Part shown: piece by piece, positions 60,240 to 64,000 of the stretch
Numbering within the stretch: the first letter of the stretch is position 1
Layout of the letters: each line of letters begins with the position of its first letter
From: Bdellovibrio svalbardensis
Lineage (GTDB): Bacteria; Bdellovibrionota; Bdellovibrionia; Bdellovibrionales; Bdellovibrionaceae
Direction: 5' to 3'
Length of the DNA: 64,000 bases
Assembly: GCF_029531655.1 (NCBI RefSeq)
Contig: NZ_JANRMI010000005.1
Span: 62,001 to 126,000 of the forward strand
Made by a program: the position numbers and the translations under genes
Notes under the pieces: generated by a model
The model's database searches: none
What the model was told of the DNA's origin: nothing
Seen by the model: only the letters and a program-made list of their open reading frames with translations

Positions 60240-60272
60240 CAAAAAACCCGCTGACATTAAATCAGCGGGTTT
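60240..60272 (-). terminator. Terminator of the HExxH protein gene
   Basis: ACCCGCTGA (60246-60254) and TCAGCGGGT (60262-60270), T-run on the minus strand. Almost the same stem as the terminator at 62719. Confidence 0.85.
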
Positions 60273-60327
60273 CAATGAGAGCTTTTGATAGATTTCAAGT
60301 GGCATCAATACAAACCACCGATTACGC

Positions 60328-61269
60328 CTACATACCCATAAATGTCGACCAATTTCTATTCACACTATCTTCCACTTCTCGGTTACTCCAAGACACCATG
60401 GCATCTAGCGAGTAAATTTGAGACATGCATCTTACCAGCTCATAACCGGCAGCATACCCAGCACGAAGAGGAATATCAGATCTTTCTGACGACAATAGAA
60501 ACCAATCTCGCCATAACTTTGATCCTTCACTCTCACTTAACTTCTTTCTAAAATCCGGCGCAATAATTTGCAAAAAATTGAGTCTTGCTTGTTGTGAAAG
60601 CTTTCCTAAAATCAGATCCCCAAACAAGTCATCCAAATCAGCATCAGGATTAATCATGCCTGAAACGTATGTTGCAAGCCCTTCATCCCAAACGTGGTGC
60701 AAAAGATTTCTTTCAAGGCCTTGATCCCTACTTCTCTTATTATCGTGGTATACGTGAAATATTTCGTGAGCGTAAAAAACCGAAGCATTCGATTTAAAAA
60801 GCATTTTTGGAACTATCGTGGGTTCGACTTTGGTTATTGCAATCATATCGATTCCAAACGCCAAGATTTTTTTTTCGATGTATTCGGCACAAAAACCATT
60901 AAATCGATTCAATGAAGGAACTGCATAGATGTTTAGGTGAACTTCATCAAAATCAGGAAATAGCTTAGAGAAAGTACTGACACTAGAAAACACCGTCTCC
61001 TCAAAGGCCGCAAATTCAGATTGAATCAGCGACTGATATTTAATAATCATGGGAAGCGCATCACTGAACAGACTTTTGTATTTCTGCTGGATATCTTCAT
61101 CATTCGAGGTTCTCACAACGAGGGTCTCATAGAAGCCCGGTAGCTTTTTTCCAACAAGATCAAGCCACATTTGCCATGAAGATGAACCTGAGCCAGCATC
61201 CACCTTTTGCAGAAACTCATTAAACTCAGAGGAAAGATTTGTGATGGTAATATTAGGCTTAGTCGTCAA
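60328..61269 (-). CDS. HExxH-containing putative metalloprotease
   Basis: 313 aa, no signal peptide. The zinc motif HEIFHVYH (about residues 162-166) lies in VFYAHEIFHVYHDNKR, with a downstream GLATYVSGM Glu-containing stretch (WDEGLATYVSG) matching the gluzincin-like layout HExxH...E. This resembles DUF2268-type predicted Zn proteases. Base composition is clearly AT-richer than neighbours. The start is a TTG at 61269 with AAGGTG in place. It is divergent from the HNH endonuclease gene in an accessory block. Confidence 0.72.
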   Translation of the reverse strand: MTTKPNITITNLSSEFNEFLQKVDAGSGSSSWQMWLDLVGKKLPGFYETLVVRTSNDEDIQQKYKSLFSDALPMIIKYQSLIQSEFAAFEETVFSSVSTFSKLFPDFDEVHLNIYAVPSLNRFNGFCAEYIEKKILAFGIDMIAITKVEPTIVPKMLFKSNASVFYAHEIFHVYHDNKRSRDQGLERNLLHHVWDEGLATYVSGMINPDADLDDLFGDLILGKLSQQARLNFLQIIAPDFRKKLSESEGSKLWRDWFLLSSERSDIPLRAGYAAGYELVRCMSQIYSLDAMVSWSNREVEDSVNRNWSTFMGM

Positions 61270-61635
61270 ATCGCACCTTAAATTTACAGTTTTCAGTCAA
61301 ACAATAAACATACTTTAACTGCCCAAAAAGGAACTGTCTATCAATGGAATGCTTTCAAATTGAATGTTTTCAAAGAATTCGCTGACATGCTGAACTTGTT
61401 AATTTATCCAAGAAGGGACATATCAAAACTTCGTAATCTTTTTTTTACTTGACGTGGTTTTACGTTCTCTAAAATGCCCCATCCAGTGCGAAAACTTTTA
61501 CCCTGCTCCCGCTGACCTTTGATTAAAAATCTCTCAGCGCTGCTAACATATAAAGCTTTCATCCGCGATGAGCCCGCGCTTTGTTTTCCTATCACCAATA
61601 TCATTTTCACTAAAAATTTGCTTTTAAAAGTCGTG
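61270..61635. other. AT-rich divergent intergenic region
   Basis: No coding region is supported. It separates the HExxH and HNH genes and holds a 13-base direct repeat GAATG(C/T)TTTCAAA (61347-61359 and 61362-61374, period 15), a possible operator. No clear promoter pair could be fixed. Confidence 0.4.
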
Positions 61636-61678
61636 ATATACCTCTGCAAAAGGAAGCACACCCGCTTCGGAGGTATAT
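61636..61678 (+). promoter_or_regulatory. Hairpin hiding the HNH gene ribosome site
   Basis: ATATACCTCTG (61636-61646) pairs with CGGAGGTATAT (61668-61678), 11 bp with one G-U, enclosing a smaller AAGC/GCTT hairpin. The only ribosome site, GGAGGT (61669-61674), is fully inside the right arm, ending a few bases before the ATG at 61681. Confidence 0.6.
61658..61675 (+). repeat. Direct repeat, upstream copy (ACACCCGCTTCGGAGGTA)
   Basis: An 18-base direct repeat flanks the HNH gene; the second copy is at 62586-62603, with one mismatch. Confidence 0.7.
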
Positions 61679-61680
61679 AA

Positions 61681-62604
61681 ATGGACGTCAAAATTCTTTC
61701 AAATTCAGAGCTGATGGTACGATTTGGGAAGCTGGTGCAAACGGAGCGCAAGATCACTCATTTGGTTTTGGAATGCATTGCGGAAATTGACTGTCGGAAA
61801 ATCTATCTGGAAAGAGCATATCCAAGTCTTTATGAATTCCTGGTGAAGGAGTTTGGATACAGCCCCTCTTCGGCGGTTCGCAGAATTGAATCGGCTCGTC
61901 TTCTTCGGGAGCTTCCAGAGATGTCAGAAAAAATTGAGGCTGGAGCTTTAAACTTATCACAGCTTTCAAAAGTTCAGCAGGCGATCCGCACTGTTCAAAA
62001 AATTGAAGATCGAACTATGGATGCTGAAGAAAAGCGGGAGCTTCTTGGCAAGATTGAATATACCACGCAAAATCAAACAGAGCTGATCTTGGCGCAAGAA
62101 CTTTCTTTGCCATTTGTGACTGAACAGCGGGAGCAAATTCACAGAGATGAGTCGGTCACTCTGTCGATCACCTTCAGCAAAGAACAATTCGCATTACTCC
62201 AACAAGTTCAAGATTTGATCTCCCACAATGTTCCTACCAAGAAATGGGCCGAAGTCATGACCTATCTGGCACAACAAGAAACGAAACGTAGAACTTTGGT
62301 TAAAAGGTCCACCCGTGCTTCGCAAAAGTCTTCATCCACTTCAAAGACAGAAATCTCTGGCTCAGAACGAAAAGCGATTCGAACCAACTTGCGAAAGTCC
62401 ATTTTTGCCAACGGGAATTGTTGTGAATATCAAGATCCTGTCACTAAGAAGATTTGCGGCGGCACTCGCTTTTTGCAAATAGACCACATCCAACCGGTAT
62501 GGGCCGGTGGCGACAATAGTTCTGAAAATTTAAGGGTACTGTGTGCTCGTCATAACAGTTTGAAATACGCCAAGGAGTCTGGACAACACCCGCTACGGAG
62601 GTAA
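61681..62604 (+). CDS. HNH endonuclease family protein
   Basis: 307 aa. An N-terminal helical region (about 1-190; SPSSAVRRIESARLLRELPEM, IEAGALNLSQLSKVQ) is the DUF222-like part common in HNH proteins of this group. The C-terminal HNH-Zn domain (about 240-300) shows CCEYQDP, CGG, RFLQIDHIQPVWAGGDNSSENLRVLCARHNSLKY, i.e. DH...N...H with zinc cysteines. It may nick or cut DNA; specificity unknown. A hairpin masks its ribosome site, and an 18-base direct repeat encloses it, the downstream copy overlapping the stop. The start is ATG 61681. Confidence 0.88.
   Translation: MDVKILSNSELMVRFGKLVQTERKITHLVLECIAEIDCRKIYLERAYPSLYEFLVKEFGYSPSSAVRRIESARLLRELPEMSEKIEAGALNLSQLSKVQQAIRTVQKIEDRTMDAEEKRELLGKIEYTTQNQTELILAQELSLPFVTEQREQIHRDESVTLSITFSKEQFALLQQVQDLISHNVPTKKWAEVMTYLAQQETKRRTLVKRSTRASQKSSSTSKTEISGSERKAIRTNLRKSIFANGNCCEYQDPVTKKICGGTRFLQIDHIQPVWAGGDNSSENLRVLCARHNSLKYAKESGQHPLRR
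62586..62603 (+). repeat. Direct repeat, downstream copy (ACACCCGCTACGGAGGTA)
   Basis: Differs at one base from 61658-61675; it overlaps the last codons and stop of the HNH gene. Confidence 0.7.
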
Positions 62605-62711
62605 TAAGATCCACCAACTACTCGGGAGGACACTGCCCTTCTGAGTAGCTTGGTCTGAAATGGCGACAGTGCCTTGCTAATTTGTAGTTTGACACTCCAG
62701 CAGATCAAAAA

Positions 62712-62745
62712 AACAAAACCCGCTGATTTCAAGTCAGCGGGCTCT
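62712..62745 (-). terminator. Terminator of the threonine ammonia-lyase gene
   Basis: CCCGCTGA (62719-62726) and TCAGCGGG (62734-62741) with a seven-base loop; T-rich on the minus strand. Confidence 0.85.
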
Positions 62746-62780
62746 TTAACGCCTGGCATCGCAAAAAGGTACGGCGTACC

Positions 62781-63986
62781 CTAAATGATTTTTGCGCCGG
62801 TTGCCTCGAGGGCGCGTTTGATTCTTTCGACGTGTTCGATGCTGGTCGTCTCAAGGGTGAAGTCAATGCGTGTTTCACGCAGAGACAAACCTTGTGAGAC
62901 ACGGTCATGGCGCACTTCCAAGACGTTGGCTTTTTCAGTAGCGATAGCTGAAGTCAAACGACTGAGATTTCCTGGAAGGTCATCGACGATCACAGACAGT
63001 TCGCACAGGCGACCACGCAGGATCTGACCGCGATCGATAATTTTGCTGACGATGTTCAAATCAATGTTGCCACCGCTGATGATCACGCAGCATTTTTTTC
63101 CCAGATTCAAACCACGGTGCATGGCTGCTGCCATTGCGGCAGCTCCAGAACCTTCGGCGACCGTTTTGGTTCTTTCCATCAAAAACACAATGGCCTCTGC
63201 GATCTCGTCATCACTGACCGTCACCACTTCATCGACATATTTTGAAATGAAATTTTCATACATCAACGCGGATGGATTTTTAATTGCGATACCATCGGCA
63301 ATCGTTGCGGCACGTTTCTTTGCTTGATCGACTGTTTGCTTGTTGTAAAGACAAGCCATACCTGGCGAGCGATCACTTTGCACACCGATCACGCGGCACT
63401 TTGGATTGATCGACTTCACCGCCAAGGCCACGCCGCTGATCAAACCCCCACCACCGATTGGCACAATCACGCAATCCAGATCAGGAATTTTCTCCAGAAT
63501 CTCGATGCCGATGGTCCCCTGTCCCGCGATCACAAAAGGATCTTGGTAAGGGTGAACGAAGGTGTAACCAAATTGCTTCTCAAGGCTTTGTGCATGCTCA
63601 TAGGCCTCATCATAGATTTCACCTTTAAGCACCACCTCAGCCCCATAAGAGCGTGTCGCGCTGGCTTTACTGATCGAACAGTTTACCGGCATCACGATGG
63701 TCGCCTTTACTCCGGCAAGAGTCGCAGACAAGGCCACGCCCTGTGCGTGATTGCCAGCAGAGCTTGCCACCACACCGCGCGATTTTTCTTCCGCCGTTAG
63801 ATTTGAAATTTTATTGAAGGCGCCCCGGAATTTAAAGCTTCCAGTGCGCTGAGTGTTTTCGTACTTAAAGTAGACTTCGCTTCCCAGAAGTTTGCTCGCG
63901 CTGATTGAGTGGCTCAACTCAGTGGTGTTGATAATGTCTTTAATCGTCTCGCGAGCTTTTTTGATATCTTCTAAGGAAACTTTCAT
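62781..63986 (-). CDS. Threonine ammonia-lyase with ACT domain
   Basis: It converts threonine to 2-oxobutanoate. The PLP-lysine motif is TGSFKFRGAFNKI (about residue 50), followed by SAGNHAQGVALSA, PIGGGGLISGVA and GSGAAAMAAA. The C-terminal ACT-like domain (about 325-401; LCELSVIVDDLPGNLSRLT) makes this the short, TdcB/biosynthetic-hybrid form (401 aa). No ilv genes are adjacent, so catabolic and isoleucine roles are both possible. The gene is complete; its upstream region lies at the window edge. Confidence 0.93.
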   Translation of the reverse strand: MKVSLEDIKKARETIKDIINTTELSHSISASKLLGSEVYFKYENTQRTGSFKFRGAFNKISNLTAEEKSRGVVASSAGNHAQGVALSATLAGVKATIVMPVNCSISKASATRSYGAEVVLKGEIYDEAYEHAQSLEKQFGYTFVHPYQDPFVIAGQGTIGIEILEKIPDLDCVIVPIGGGGLISGVALAVKSINPKCRVIGVQSDRSPGMACLYNKQTVDQAKKRAATIADGIAIKNPSALMYENFISKYVDEVVTVSDDEIAEAIVFLMERTKTVAEGSGAAAMAAAMHRGLNLGKKCCVIISGGNIDLNIVSKIIDRGQILRGRLCELSVIVDDLPGNLSRLTSAIATEKANVLEVRHDRVSQGLSLRETRIDFTLETTSIEHVERIKRALEATGAKII

Positions 63987-64000
63987 CGAAGTCAGGACTC

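Noticed and set aside
61404-61757. 117-aa minus-strand frame overlapping the HNH start
   Set aside because: It overlaps the well-supported HNH gene and its leader hairpin and shows no family features or ribosome site.
1-64000. tRNA, rRNA or tmRNA genes in the gaps
   Set aside because: Gaps were read for cloverleaf-like arms and CCA/T-loop motifs; none was convincing.

Overview
The window looks like chromosomal DNA of a predatory Bdellovibrio-type bacterium (Bdellovibrionota). This is an inference from gene content: a TIGR02147-family regulator, many secreted proteins of unknown family, a YkuD+NTF2 LD-carboxypeptidase resembling the Bdellovibrio curvature enzyme Bd1075, fliL and a chemoreceptor, several cell-wall hydrolases and multiple secreted peptidases. 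I saw no rRNA, tRNA, CRISPR array, prophage or transposase gene.

Layout. 0.2-5.8 kb: secreted proteins of unknown function, a trypsin-like protease and a TIGR02147 regulator. 5.8-14 kb: two lytic transglycosylases (MltD-like with three LysM repeats; Slt-like), a GT-C type membrane protein, a divergent glycosyltransferase, an alpha/beta hydrolase and greB. 14.1-19.4 kb: a translationally coupled operon of a FecR-domain protein, a fibronectin-like/outer-membrane protein and a membrane adenylate/guanylate cyclase, which I consider the best candidate for an undescribed signalling system. 19.6-24.4 kb: a glutathione transferase, an orphan pstS with a Pho-box-like site, and a DUF3299/ZrgA-like/ABC transporter operon probably connected with metal uptake. 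24.5-31.5 kb: hisS, lgt, secreted or outer-membrane proteins and an RsmB-like methyltransferase. 31.6-34.5 kb: nrdR-nusB-two unknowns-ppsR. 34.6-38.3 kb: chemoreceptor, LysR regulator and a divergent membrane-anchored protein. 38.5-43.8 kb: a catalytic/non-catalytic M16 pair, fliL, the LD-carboxypeptidase and tag. 43.9-49.3 kb: small proteins, then an sppA-unknown-HIT-rhomboid run and rpsA. 49.5-60 kb: secreted toroid-like protein and hydrolase, cmk, hisC, a compact HyuA/HyuB-like pair, SYLF protein, exported MsrA and a coiled-coil lipoprotein. 60.2-62.7 kb: an accessory block (HExxH protein and HNH endonuclease) bounded by two near-identical terminators. 62.8-64 kb: threonine ammonia-lyase.

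The non-coding DNA is unusually structured. A dispersed family of small hairpins (core CTCCGAC-NNN-GTCGGAG plus a GCCAGCC-like tail) occurs at five or six places with compensatory base changes. There are also REP-like inverted pairs (19.4 kb, 44.5 kb), a 32-bp-arm stem-loop at 27.9 kb whose only two non-Watson-Crick pairs are both G-U in the plus-strand RNA, and two start sites whose ribosome-binding sequence is buried in a hairpin (genes at 200 and 61681). Most convergent gene pairs are separated by long bidirectional terminators.
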